Origin: Chitinophagaceae bacterium
Lineage (GTDB): Bacteria > Bacteroidota > Bacteroidia > Chitinophagales > Chitinophagaceae
DNA: 64,000 nt
NCBI GenBank assembly: GCA_016719815.1
Contig: JADJYK010000006.1
Location: forward strand, 1 to 64,000
Reading direction: 5' to 3'
The notes under the pieces are model-generated. The model was not told where the DNA came from, searched no databases, and saw only the letters and a program-made list of their open reading frames with translations. This document shows, in pieces, positions 39,641 through 47,952 of the stretch. The position numbers and the translations under genes are program-made. Every line of letters begins with the position of its first letter. Position 1 is the first letter of the stretch.

Positions 39641-42600
39641 TTACTCGAATTTCAAATCCAACCCTAATCCCCTCAATTCATGCACCAGCACATTGAATGA
39701 TTCAGGCACACCAGCTCGTGGCACATTTTCTCCTTTCACAATAGATTCATATGTTTTGGCCCGGCCGATGATGTCATCCGATTTAATTGTCAGCAGTTCT
39801 TGCAGAATGTTTGAAGCACCATAAGCTTCCAACGCCCAAACCTCCATCTCACCAAAACGCTGACCACCAAACTGCGCTTTACCACCAAGAGGTTGCTGCG
39901 TGATGAGTGAGTAAGGGCCAATTGAACGGGCATGCATCTTGTCATCCACCATGTGGTGCAGTTTGATAACATAAATGATACCAACTGTAGCTTTTTGGTG
40001 AAACCTCTCACCGGTTTCACCATCAAATAAGTATGTATGTCCGTACATGGGAATATTCGCCTGTTCACAATACATTCCAATTTCATCGACCGATGCTCCA
40101 TCAAAAATCGGGGTTGCGAACTTCAATCCAAGCTTCTGACCAGTCCATCCCAAAATTGTTTCGTAAATCTGTCCCAGATTCATACGGCTTGGTACACCAA
40201 GCGGATTCAATACGATGTCAACTGGGGTTCCATCCTCAAGAAATGGCATATCTTCCTGGCGAACAATTTTGGCAACGATGCCCTTGTTTCCATGACGACC
40301 AGCCATCTTATCTCCCACTTTCAGCTTACGTTTAACAGCAAGATAAACTTTAGCCAGTTTCAGCACTCCAGCAGGTAATTCATCACCTATGCTGATATTG
40401 AATTTCTCTCTCTTATAACGACCAAGTTCTTCATTAAACTTGATGTTATAGTTGTGTAACAACGTATTGATTTGGTCATCCACTTTTGCATCGCCTGTCC
40501 ATCCAAGCGGATTGATATTTGCAAAATCCAGTCCACGAAGATTCTTTTCTGTGAATTTGGCGCCTTTTCCAATTTGGACTTCGCCAAAATTGTTACTTAC
40601 ACCAGCTGAAGTAAATTCTTTTAAGAGAGTTGATAATTTCTCTATCAATACCTCCATCAGTTCATTTTCGTTATTCTCATGTATCTTCTCCAGCCTTTCC
40701 ATTGCAGCTTTTTCCCTAACCTTTGCATTCTTATCTTTCTTAGCCCGCTGGAAAAGTTTTTTGCCAATTACCACACCTTCTACTCCATTTGGAGCTTTTA
40801 GTGAAGCGTCTTTAGCATCTCCGGCTTTATCACCAAAGATGGCACGAAGCAGTTTTTCTTCAGGAGTTGGGTCACTTTCTCCTTTAGGAGTAATCTTACC
40901 AATAAGGATATCGCCTTCTTTTACCTGTGCCCCAATTCTGATAATACCGTTTTCATCGAGATCTTTAGTCGCCTCTTCAGAAACGTTTGGAATATCAGGA
41001 GTCAGCTCTTCCTCGCCAAGTTTTGTATCACGAACTTCCAGTTCATACTCAGAAATATGAACGGATGTAAACAAATCTTCTTTTACAACCCTTTCGCTAA
41101 TAACGATGGCATCCTCAAAGTTGTAACCCTTCCATGGCATGAAAGCTACTTTCAGGTTTTTACCAAGTGCCAGTTCTCCATTTTGAGTAGCATAACCTTC
41201 TGTCAGGAAATCACCTTTCTTTATTTTCTGGCCTTTCTTAACAGCAGGCTTAAGATTGATGCAAGTTTCCTGGTTAGTCTTTATAAATTTTGTAAGCCTG
41301 TATATTCTTAAATCATCTTCGAAGCTCACCAGTTTCTCATCAGCATCTCTTTCGTACCTAACATGTATTTCGTTTGCATCAACAAATTCAACAACCCCTG
41401 TTCCATCAGCATGAATCTGAATCCTCGCATCACGGGCGGCTTTGCCTTCAAGACCAGTTCCGACAATAGGCACATCTGGGCGAAGGAGTGGTACAGCCTG
41501 ACGTTGCATGTTTGACCCCATCAGGGCACGGTTAGCATCGTCATGCTCAAGGAATGGAATGAGTGATGCGCTTAAGCCAACGATCTGGTTTGGTGCCACA
41601 TCCATAAACTCTACATCATTCTTTTCCAGAATGGGGAAGTCTCCAGTCTGACGGCTTACAATTTTATCTTCTTCAAACTCGCCTTTTTCATTTAACGGTG
41701 AGTTGGCCTGTGCAATCTTTGCTAAGTCCTCCTCTTCTGCACTTAAGAAGGAAAGCTTTTTCATATCCACTTTACCACCATCAACCCTACGGTATGGTGT
41801 TTCAATGAAGCCCATATCATTGATTTTAGCATGCACACAAAGTGTGGATATCAAACCAATATTCGGGCCTTCAGGAGTTTCGATAGTACACAGACGGCCA
41901 TAGTGTGAGTAGTGCACATCACGAACCTCAAAGCCTGCCCTTTCACGGCTCAAGCCGCCGGGACCGAGAGCCGAAATTCGACGTTTGTGTGTAATTTCTG
42001 ATAAGGGGTTTGTCTGGTCTAAGAACTGTGACAACTGTGATGTCCCAAAGAAAGAGTTAATCACAGATGACAGTGTCCTCGCATTAATCAAATCCACTGG
42101 AGTAAACACCTCGTTGTCCCTTACGTTCATCCTTTCACGGATGGTACGGGCCATACGGGCCAGACCAACTCCAAACTGGGCATACAACTGCTCGCCTACT
42201 GTACGTACACGACGATTACTCAGGTGGTCGATATCATCAATCTCCGCTTTACCATTAGTAAGCTTCACCAGGTATTTGATAATGAGAATAATATCTTCTT
42301 TAGTAAGCGTTTTCTTGGTAAGCGGCAGGTCGAGATTCAACTTGCGGTTAATTTTATAACGGCCTACCTCGCCTAAATCATAACGCTTGTCGCTGAAGAA
42401 TAATTTATCAATAATGCCACGGGCAGTTTCATTATCCGGAGCATCGGCGCCACGCAATTGGCGGTAGATAAACTGAACAGCTTCCAGTTCACTGTTAGAA
42501 GTATCTTTATTCAGTGTATTGTAAATAATAGCATAATCACCACCCACATCTTCTCTTTGCACAAAGATGCTTTTTACTTCCATATCGATGATCGTGGCAA

Positions 42601-43444
42601 TTGCTTCCTCATCAAGAACAGTATCTCTTTCCATCACAATCTCATTCCTCTCAATTGATACTACTTCACCGGTATCCTCATCTACAAAATCCTCAACCCA
42701 TGTTCTTAATACCCTTGCAGCAAGACGCTTACCTACATACTTGCTCAATGATTTTTTATCTACCTGTACTTCATCGGCCATTCCAAACAGTTCCAAGATG
42801 TCTTTATCTATCTCATAACCGATTGAACGCAGCAATGTCGTTACAGGGAACTTCTTCTTACGGTCAATGTAAGCATACATTACATTGTTGATGTCAGTTG
42901 CAAATTCCATCCAGGCCCCTTTGAAAGGAATAACCCGTGCGGAATAAATCTTTGTCCCGTTCGGGTGAACAGACTGACCAAAGAATACCCCGGGAGAACG
43001 GTGTAGCTGAGAAACCACAACTCTTTCAGCACCGTTGATAACAAATGTGCCTCGGGGTGTCATGTACGGAATATTTCCAAGAAATACGTCCTGAACAATA
43101 GTCTGGAAATCCACATGCTCTTCATCATTACAACTTAAACGCAGTTTAGCTTTTAGCGGAACTGCATAAGTAAGCCCACGTTCCATACACTCTTCAATAC
43201 TATAGCGGGGAGGATCTATGAAATAATCCAGAAATTCCAATACGAAAATATTCCTTGTGTCAGTAATAGGAAAGTTATCCTTGAAGACACGAAAAAGACC
43301 TTCGATGTTACGTTTGTCAGGCGTTGTTTCTAACTGGAAGAATTCTTTAAAAGATTGAATCTGCACTTCAAGCAGGTCTGGGGTTTCAGCCAGGTGCTTA
43401 ATCTTACCGAAATCCACTCTTGAGTTCATTTTTGTTGAAGACAT
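39641..43444 (-). CDS. rpoB: DNA-directed RNA polymerase subunit beta
   Basis: Beta subunit of RNA polymerase, 1267 residues, intact. The rifampicin-binding region reads QLSQFLDQTNPLSEITHKRR, so the usual sensitivity residues look wild-type. LVGLSASLIPFLEHDDANRA-type sequence (seen as IVGLSASLIPFLEHDDANR), the switch region GDKMAGRHGNKGIVAKI and the C-terminal GGKAQFGGQRFGEMEVWALE are clear. A Bacteroidota-type promoter lies about 145 bp upstream, so rpoBC can be transcribed apart from rplJL. No SD precedes the ATG. Confidence 0.98.
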   Translation of the reverse strand: MSSTKMNSRVDFGKIKHLAETPDLLEVQIQSFKEFFQLETTPDKRNIEGLFRVFKDNFPITDTRNIFVLEFLDYFIDPPRYSIEECMERGLTYAVPLKAKLRLSCNDEEHVDFQTIVQDVFLGNIPYMTPRGTFVINGAERVVVSQLHRSPGVFFGQSVHPNGTKIYSARVIPFKGAWMEFATDINNVMYAYIDRKKKFPVTTLLRSIGYEIDKDILELFGMADEVQVDKKSLSKYVGKRLAARVLRTWVEDFVDEDTGEVVSIERNEIVMERDTVLDEEAIATIIDMEVKSIFVQREDVGGDYAIIYNTLNKDTSNSELEAVQFIYRQLRGADAPDNETARGIIDKLFFSDKRYDLGEVGRYKINRKLNLDLPLTKKTLTKEDIILIIKYLVKLTNGKAEIDDIDHLSNRRVRTVGEQLYAQFGVGLARMARTIRERMNVRDNEVFTPVDLINARTLSSVINSFFGTSQLSQFLDQTNPLSEITHKRRISALGPGGLSRERAGFEVRDVHYSHYGRLCTIETPEGPNIGLISTLCVHAKINDMGFIETPYRRVDGGKVDMKKLSFLSAEEEDLAKIAQANSPLNEKGEFEEDKIVSRQTGDFPILEKNDVEFMDVAPNQIVGLSASLIPFLEHDDANRALMGSNMQRQAVPLLRPDVPIVGTGLEGKAARDARIQIHADGTGVVEFVDANEIHVRYERDADEKLVSFEDDLRIYRLTKFIKTNQETCINLKPAVKKGQKIKKGDFLTEGYATQNGELALGKNLKVAFMPWKGYNFEDAIVISERVVKEDLFTSVHISEYELEVRDTKLGEEELTPDIPNVSEEATKDLDENGIIRIGAQVKEGDILIGKITPKGESDPTPEEKLLRAIFGDKAGDAKDASLKAPNGVEGVVIGKKLFQRAKKDKNAKVREKAAMERLEKIHENNENELMEVLIEKLSTLLKEFTSAGVSNNFGEVQIGKGAKFTEKNLRGLDFANINPLGWTGDAKVDDQINTLLHNYNIKFNEELGRYKREKFNISIGDELPAGVLKLAKVYLAVKRKLKVGDKMAGRHGNKGIVAKIVRQEDMPFLEDGTPVDIVLNPLGVPSRMNLGQIYETILGWTGQKLGLKFATPIFDGASVDEIGMYCEQANIPMYGHTYLFDGETGERFHQKATVGIIYVIKLHHMVDDKMHARSIGPYSLITQQPLGGKAQFGGQRFGEMEVWALEAYGASNILQELLTIKSDDIIGRAKTYESIVKGENVPRAGVPESFNVLVHELRGLGLDLKFE

Positions 43445-43588
43445 ATGCGTAAAACCGGTTTTTTACAACGTTGAGGACACACAAATCACTCACAGGTTTC
43501 ATTTTAGAAAAAACGAAACACTATGAACGTCAATTACTTGCGCATGATTTGGGATGTCAAAATATTTTTTGGCCAAAATAAAGGATTG

Positions 43589-43619
43589 CAAAAGTAAGAA
43601 ATTTATAGTTCTGGCCAAG
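43589..43619 (-). promoter_or_regulatory. Predicted rpoBC promoter
   Basis: On the minus strand CTTG (43619-43616), a 19-bp spacer and TACTTTTG (43596-43589) match the TTTG-N19-TAnnTTTG consensus with one mismatch. The predicted leader to rpoB is about 140 nt. Confidence 0.55.
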
Positions 43620-43712
43620 AAAAATTTGCTTACAATAATCCGGCCTAAAAAAATTGGGTTACAGCTTTTTCTGATAGTCACAATCATTTATATTGCAATA
43701 TATCTTAAACCA

Positions 43713-44427
43713 ATGCTACGAAAATTCATCAAAGAATATCTGACATTTTCCCGTAAAGATAGAATTGCCATATTAGTTCTGATTTTGGTTATTGGTGCAG
43801 TTTTCTTGATACCATCATTCTTTAAGAACTCCTCAGAAAAAAAGATAATTGCGGCTGATACTTCGTGGATAAAGGCTTTGCAAAATCTGGAACAAAAACA
43901 GGTTGATTCCAACGCCAGTTACAATAAAGATTACGGAAATAATTATAGCGAATTTCAGTATGACAAAAGAACAGGCCAGGGATTTAAACGCAGAGGAGAA
44001 CTCTTTTATTCCAAACTCTCACCGATATAATGTCGTTGAATTAAATACAGCTGATACTTCTGCATTAATTGCCTTACCCGGAATAGGCAGTAAACTGGCA
44101 CAACGTATTATAAACTTCCGTGACAAACTAGGTGGATTTAATACAGTAAATCAGGTGGGAGAAACCTATGGTCTGCCCGATTCAACTTTTCAGAAGATAA
44201 AGCAATATATCAGGACGAATCCTTCGGCAATTAATAAAATTAATATTAATACTGCGTCAGTTGAAGAGTTAAAAACGCATCCTTACATAAAATGGAACCT
44301 TGCCAATCCAATAATCGCCTACAGAAAAGAACATGGCCTTTTTGCAAAAATCGAAGACCTGAAGAAGGTGATGGTAGTTACGGATGAGGTTTATTCTAAG
44401 ATAGCCCCGTACCTGACTGTACAATAA
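43713..44427 (+). CDS. Membrane-anchored helix-hairpin-helix (ComEA-like) protein (one frameshift)
   Basis: About 238 residues after repair. The N-terminus has one transmembrane helix (RIAILVLILVIGAVFLIPSFF), then a polar linker. The C-terminal half carries tandem helix-hairpin-helix units: LNTADTSALIALPGIGSKLAQR and INTASVEELKTHPYIKWNLA. The frame shifts between about 43960 and 44000. The ATG at 43713 was selected because the family normally starts just before the membrane helix. HhH proteins of this kind bind DNA and resemble the competence protein ComEA, but a role in DNA uptake is not shown here. Convergent with rplL. Confidence 0.78.
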
Positions 44428-44468
44428 AAAACCCTGCGTCCTTTGAATTATCAGGACGGAGGGTTTCA
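44427..44468. terminator. Bidirectional terminator between the HhH gene and rplL
   Basis: The stem ccctgcgtcct (44432-44442) and aggacggaggg (44453-44463, one mismatch) has A residues before and T residues after. It can serve the plus-strand HhH gene and the minus-strand rplL. Confidence 0.75.
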
Positions 44469-44488
44469 AAAATTAATACAGTTCAGAA

Positions 44489-44860
44489 TTAAGCGATCTC
44501 AACATCAGCACCTGCTTCCTTCAGCTTGGCTGCAATATCTTCAGCTTCGGCTTTAGAGATGTTTTCCTTAACGTTCTTCGGAGCGCCGTCAACCAATTCT
44601 TTTGCTTCTTTCAGTCCAAGACCGGTAAGGTCCTTAACAATTTTCACAACATTCAGTTTCGAAGCACCACCGCTCTTCAATACTACGTTGAAAGCTGTTT
44701 TTTCTTCTACAGCGGCTGGACCACCTTCATTAGAAGCTACCACTACAGCTGCTGCTGCGGGTTCGATTCCATATTCAGTTTTCAGGAAATCCGCTAATTC
44801 CTGTACTTCTTTTACTGTTAAAGCCACCAGGCTTTCTGCTAATGCTTTTACGTCTGCCAT
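44489..44860 (-). CDS. rplL: 50S ribosomal protein L7/L12
   Basis: Stalk protein of the large ribosomal subunit, 123 residues. The N-terminal dimerisation domain (ALAESLVALTVKEVQELADF), alanine-rich hinge and C-terminal domain (KTAFNVVLKSGG, KLNVVKIVKDLTGLGLKEAK) are standard. Start at 44860 chosen from the family N-terminus MADVKALAE. It lies 114 bp after rplJ. Confidence 0.97.
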   Translation of the reverse strand: MADVKALAESLVALTVKEVQELADFLKTEYGIEPAAAAVVVASNEGGPAAVEEKTAFNVVLKSGGASKLNVVKIVKDLTGLGLKEAKELVDGAPKNVKENISKAEAEDIAAKLKEAGADVEIA

Positions 44861-44974
44861 TTTGTTTGAATTTTTCCCGTCTTCTCTCCCCGATTGTTTT
44901 CCGGAGTCCAACGGATGATTAAAAAAATTGTTTATAGTAAAGTTTCAAGTTATGCGCTCAAAACTAAATACTTA

Positions 44975-45490
44975 TTATTCCGCCGAAGCAACTTCTGCCT
45001 TTTGCTCATGATGATGCAATAAGGCAGCCAACACTCTTTTCGCAGGAGATTGCAACAAGCCAATTACTTCTCCAATAAGCTCATTCTTAGTCTTAATTTG
45101 AGTAAGTGCTTTCAGGTTGTTATCACCCATGTAAACATCTCCATTAATAAAGGCGGCTTTCAGTACCGGCTTTTCGCCATTGCTTTCCTTACGGAAAGAA
45201 CTGATAATTAATGCCGGCTCCTTAGGATTTTCAGAAAACATAAGAGCCGTTACATTATGCAGTGAATCGTACATGCCAGCATATTTTTCGCTGTCTAAAG
45301 CTTCCAGAGCTTTCTTAATGAGAGTGTTCTTAGCCACTTTCATCTCCACATTCTTGTTAAAGCATGCACGGCGCAATTTGCCTACTTGAGCAACGGTAAG
45401 TGATTCTGTATCGGTAACATAGAAGTTATTGTACTGAGAGAATTTATCCTTCAGTACTTCTATCACTTCGTTTTTTTGATCTTTAGTCAT
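44975..45490 (-). CDS. rplJ: 50S ribosomal protein L10
   Basis: L10 forms the base of the L7/L12 stalk; 171 residues. N-terminal MTKDQKNEVIEVLKDKFSQY, FYVTDTESLTVAQVGKLRR and AKNTLIKKALE match the RNA-binding domain. The C-terminal helix that binds L7/L12 follows (GEVIGLLQSPAKRVLAALL). Part of the rplKAJL order. Confidence 0.96.
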   Translation of the reverse strand: MTKDQKNEVIEVLKDKFSQYNNFYVTDTESLTVAQVGKLRRACFNKNVEMKVAKNTLIKKALEALDSEKYAGMYDSLHNVTALMFSENPKEPALIISSFRKESNGEKPVLKAAFINGDVYMGDNNLKALTQIKTKNELIGEVIGLLQSPAKRVLAALLHHHEQKAEVASAE

Positions 45491-45563
45491 TTTATATTGT
45501 TTTGACTCTTAGAAAATGTTGTTTTTCCTTACATCACCGCCAACTGGCCGGTGACTTGGGAGA

Positions 45564-46259
45564 TTAGTGAACAAATGCTTTTGCATCAACCATTATGCCC
45601 GGGCTCATACTGCTGGCCATACTGATACCTTTCAGGTATGTACCCTTTGCAGTGGCTGGTTTTGCTTTAATGATGGCATTCAGCAATTCCAAGCTGTTTT
45701 CAGCAATCTTCTCGGGAGAGAAACTTACACGGCCAATGGAAGCATGAATAATTCCCACCTTATCAACTTTAAAGGCAATGTTACTGCCTTTTACATCATG
45801 TATTGCATTTGTAACATGGTTAGTAACTGTACCAGTATTTGGGTTTGGCATCAGGTTACGGGGACCGAGAATCTTACCTAGTTTACCAATCTTAGGCATT
45901 ACAGACGGTGTGGCGATAATAACATCCACATCCACCCATCCGCCTTCGATTTTAGCTACAAACTCATCCAGCCCAACATAATCAGCACCAGCTGCTTTTG
46001 CTTCGGCTTCTTTATCGGCAGGACAAAGAACCAGAACTCTTTTGGTTTTACCGGTTCCGTGGGGCAGGTTTACGGTTCCACGTATGGCTTGATCAGCTTT
46101 TTTAGGATCTACACCCAGGCGTATGTGAATATCAACAGAAGCATCGAATTTGCAAGTATTGACCTGCTTTACTAATGCAGATGCCTCTTTCAATGAATAG
46201 GCTTTTTGTGCGTCAACTTTTGTGTTGGCAACCTTTCTTTTTTTACTTATAAATGCCAT
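45564..46259 (-). CDS. rplA: 50S ribosomal protein L1
   Basis: L1 of the E-site stalk, 231 residues. Typical segments are SLKEASALVKQVNTCKFDAS, VNLPHGTGKTKRVLVLCP, PKIGKLGKILGPRNLMPNP and GTYLKGISMASSMSPGIMVD. In many bacteria L1 represses its own mRNA by binding the rplK leader; the site here is not proven. It starts 27 bp after rplK. Confidence 0.97.
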   Translation of the reverse strand: MAFISKKRKVANTKVDAQKAYSLKEASALVKQVNTCKFDASVDIHIRLGVDPKKADQAIRGTVNLPHGTGKTKRVLVLCPADKEAEAKAAGADYVGLDEFVAKIEGGWVDVDVIIATPSVMPKIGKLGKILGPRNLMPNPNTGTVTNHVTNAIHDVKGSNIAFKVDKVGIIHASIGRVSFSPEKIAENSLELLNAIIKAKPATAKGTYLKGISMASSMSPGIMVDAKAFVH

Positions 46260-46286
46260 TGTAATTCGTTTAAAAGGATTCTGAAA

Positions 46287-46730
46287 TTAGTTTTCCCATG
46301 GAGCTTTACCATCAACAGTAAGACCCATGCTGCGGGCTGTACCAGCAACCATTTTCATGGCACTTTCCACGGTAAAGCAGTTCAGATCAGGCATTTTATC
46401 TTCGGCAATCGCCTTTACCTGATCCCAAGTCACTTTACCCGCTTTTACACGGTTACTTTCTTTAGAACCCTTCTGAATTTTTGCCGCTTCCATCAGCTGT
46501 ACAGCTGCAGGAGGTGTTTTGATGATAAAATCAAAACTCTTGTCGGTGTAAACGGTGATTAATACGGGGAGAACTTTACCAGGTTTGTCCTGTGTTCTTG
46601 CGTTGAACTGCTTACAGAATTCCATGATGTTGATACCCTTGGAACCCAGTGCAGGACCGATTGGCGGGGCAGGGTTGGCCTGACCACCCTTGCATTGCAG
46701 CTTTACAAAGCCGCTGATTTCTTTTGCCAT
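46287..46730 (-). CDS. rplK: 50S ribosomal protein L11
   Basis: L11 of the GTPase-associated centre, 147 residues. The proline-rich N-terminal helix region GQANPAPPIGPALGSKGINIMEF and the C-terminal rRNA-binding domain (DFIIKTPPAAVQL, ARSMGLTVDG) are intact. It has its own promoter about 120 bp upstream, separated from nusG by a terminator. Confidence 0.97.
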   Translation of the reverse strand: MAKEISGFVKLQCKGGQANPAPPIGPALGSKGINIMEFCKQFNARTQDKPGKVLPVLITVYTDKSFDFIIKTPPAAVQLMEAAKIQKGSKESNRVKAGKVTWDQVKAIAEDKMPDLNCFTVESAMKMVAGTARSMGLTVDGKAPWEN

Positions 46731-46806
46731 TTTAAAACTTTTTTGGTGTTAACGACCTTTCAATCATAGCATTATGCATGACTACTTAGTCTCCCAAACT
46801 CTTGCT

Positions 46807-46821
46807 CCCGGCAATGCCGGG
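46807..46821 (-). promoter_or_regulatory. GC-rich hairpin in the rplK leader
   Basis: cccggc-aat-gccggg forms a perfect 6-bp stem about 25 bases downstream of the -7 element of the rplK promoter, inside the roughly 110-nt leader. It could be a ribosomal-protein regulatory element or a simple stabilising hairpin. Confidence 0.4.
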
Positions 46822-46846
46822 ATATCAAAAGAACTAATTGGGGCTG

Positions 46847-46877
46847 CAAAGGTAATGGTCATAAGCTGACAAGCAAA
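46847..46877 (-). promoter_or_regulatory. Bacteroidota-type promoter of rplKAJL
   Basis: On the minus strand TTTG (46877-46874), exactly 19 bases, then TACCTTTG (46854-46847). This is a perfect match to the TTTG-N19-TAnnTTTG consensus. It lies just downstream of the nusG terminator, so rplKAJL forms its own unit. Confidence 0.8.
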
Positions 46878-46907
46878 GTTTTTTACCATTTTTTGCAAAG
46901 TTTTCTA

Positions 46908-46932
46908 ATAAAAAGGCCACCCAAAGGTGGCC
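46908..46932 (-). terminator. Terminator of secE-nusG
   Basis: ggccacc (46915-46921) pairs perfectly with ggtggcc (46926-46932). On the minus strand it is followed by TTTTTAT. It lies 21 bp after the nusG stop. Confidence 0.85.
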
Positions 46933-46953
46933 TCAAAATTTCTTTATGTCTGG

Positions 46954-47532
46954 TTAACTAATCTTCTCTACCTGCATATATGTGAGCTCGACGGGGGTCG
47001 ATCGTCCGAAAATTTTAACCGTTACTTTCAGTTTTTTCTTCTCGTCATTCACTTCCTCAATCACACCATTAAAGTCGTTGAACGCACCCTCTATGATTTT
47101 GATGGTTTCTCCAACAATAAACGGCTCACTCATGCTTACTCCGCCTGTTTCAGCCATTTCATCCATTTTACCCAGCATCTTGTTCACCTCTGCTTTTCTT
47201 AAAGCAATCGGATCTTCTTTTCCAAGAAAATGGATGACGTTAGTAGTATTCTTAATAATATCCCGCAGGTCATCCGTTAATTTTCCATTGTCAATTTCTA
47301 TCATGACATACCCGGGATAATAATTTCTTTCTCGCATTACCTTCTTACCATTGGCAACTTTATAAACTTTTTCAACTGGCAAAAACACCTGTTTTACCTG
47401 CTCCCAGCCGCCACGGCTTATCTCTTTGTCAAGATACTCCTTTACTTTTTTCTCCTTGCCGCTTACAACACGCAATACATACCATTTGGTATCCTGTTGT
47501 TGTACATTTTCAGTATTTACAGTTGTTTCCAT
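46954..47532 (-). CDS. nusG: Transcription elongation/antitermination factor NusG
   Basis: 192 residues. The NGN domain (KWYVLRVVSGKEKKVKEYL, RNYYPGYVMIEI) contacts RNA polymerase. The C-terminal KOW domain (SEPFIVGETIKIIEGAFNDF, NGVIEEV) contacts NusE/S10 or Rho. It starts eight bases after secE. Confidence 0.96.
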   Translation of the reverse strand: METTVNTENVQQQDTKWYVLRVVSGKEKKVKEYLDKEISRGGWEQVKQVFLPVEKVYKVANGKKVMRERNYYPGYVMIEIDNGKLTDDLRDIIKNTTNVIHFLGKEDPIALRKAEVNKMLGKMDEMAETGGVSMSEPFIVGETIKIIEGAFNDFNGVIEEVNDEKKKLKVTVKIFGRSTPVELTYMQVEKIS

Positions 47533-47540
47533 CTTAATAA

Positions 47541-47735
47541 TTAGTTCAGAATATCATAGATGAGAGAAAGTCCTTTTCCTGCTACAAAATCCATCGCCAT
47601 CACAACGAATGTTATAACCAGTGTAGCAACCAGCACAATCATTGTTGACTGCTGAAGTTGTGGCCATGTGGGCCAACTTACCTTTTCTGTTAATTCCTTA
47701 TAAGATTCCTTAAAATAAGTAGCAATCTTGTTCAT
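47541..47735 (-). CDS. secE: Preprotein translocase subunit SecE
   Basis: A short 64-residue SecE with one transmembrane helix (TMIVLVATLVITFVVMAMDF) preceded by the conserved amphipathic region SYKELTEKVSWPTWPQLQQS. Directly upstream of nusG, the universal secE-nusG pair. Confidence 0.95.
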   Translation of the reverse strand: MNKIATYFKESYKELTEKVSWPTWPQLQQSTMIVLVATLVITFVVMAMDFVAGKGLSLIYDILN

Positions 47736-47768
47736 TTAATAATATTTTTTTTGATTCAAATCAGCCAG

Positions 47769-47839
47769 CACGGGCAGAGAGATTCGAACTCCCATCAACG
47801 GTTTTGGAGACCGCTATTCTGCCATTGAACTATGCCCGT
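47769..47839 (-). tRNA. tRNA-Trp (CCA)
   Basis: 71-nt cloverleaf on the minus strand. The acceptor ACGGGCA pairs with TGCCCGT, discriminator G. The anticodon loop CTCCAAA carries CCA and the T-loop is TTCGAAT. It lies 34 bp upstream of secE, as in many bacteria. Confidence 0.96.
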
Positions 47840-47845
47840 AGAAAG

Positions 47846-47927
47846 CTAAAAGCTATCCCGCTTGGCGGGACAGCTTTTAGAGTCTTATATTGTAAAGATA
47901 AAAAATCTTTACAAAGCCTTTCGGCTA
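47846..47927 (-). promoter_or_regulatory. Triple-hairpin spacer between tuf and tRNA-Trp
   Basis: Three inverted repeats fill this spacer. ctaaaagct-a-tcccgc / gcgggacagcttttag (47846-47880) has a 15-bp stem with one mismatch. ttgtaaagat/atctttacaa (47890-47914) is a perfect 10-bp stem. agcc/ggct (47915-47926) is short. None is followed by a long T-run on the minus strand, so processing or partial termination is as likely as full termination. Confidence 0.6.
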
Positions 47928-47952
47928 ATAGCTAAAAGCTTGTGCTAATAGC

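Noticed and set aside
37110..43310. Many plus-strand ORFs of 60-200 residues opposite rpoB and rpoC
   Set aside because: They are shadow frames of the intact polymerase genes, with no family-like motifs.
47846..47927. Repeated gctaaaagct/gctaatagct units as a CRISPR array
   Set aside because: Units are short and irregular with no even spacers; they form hairpins.
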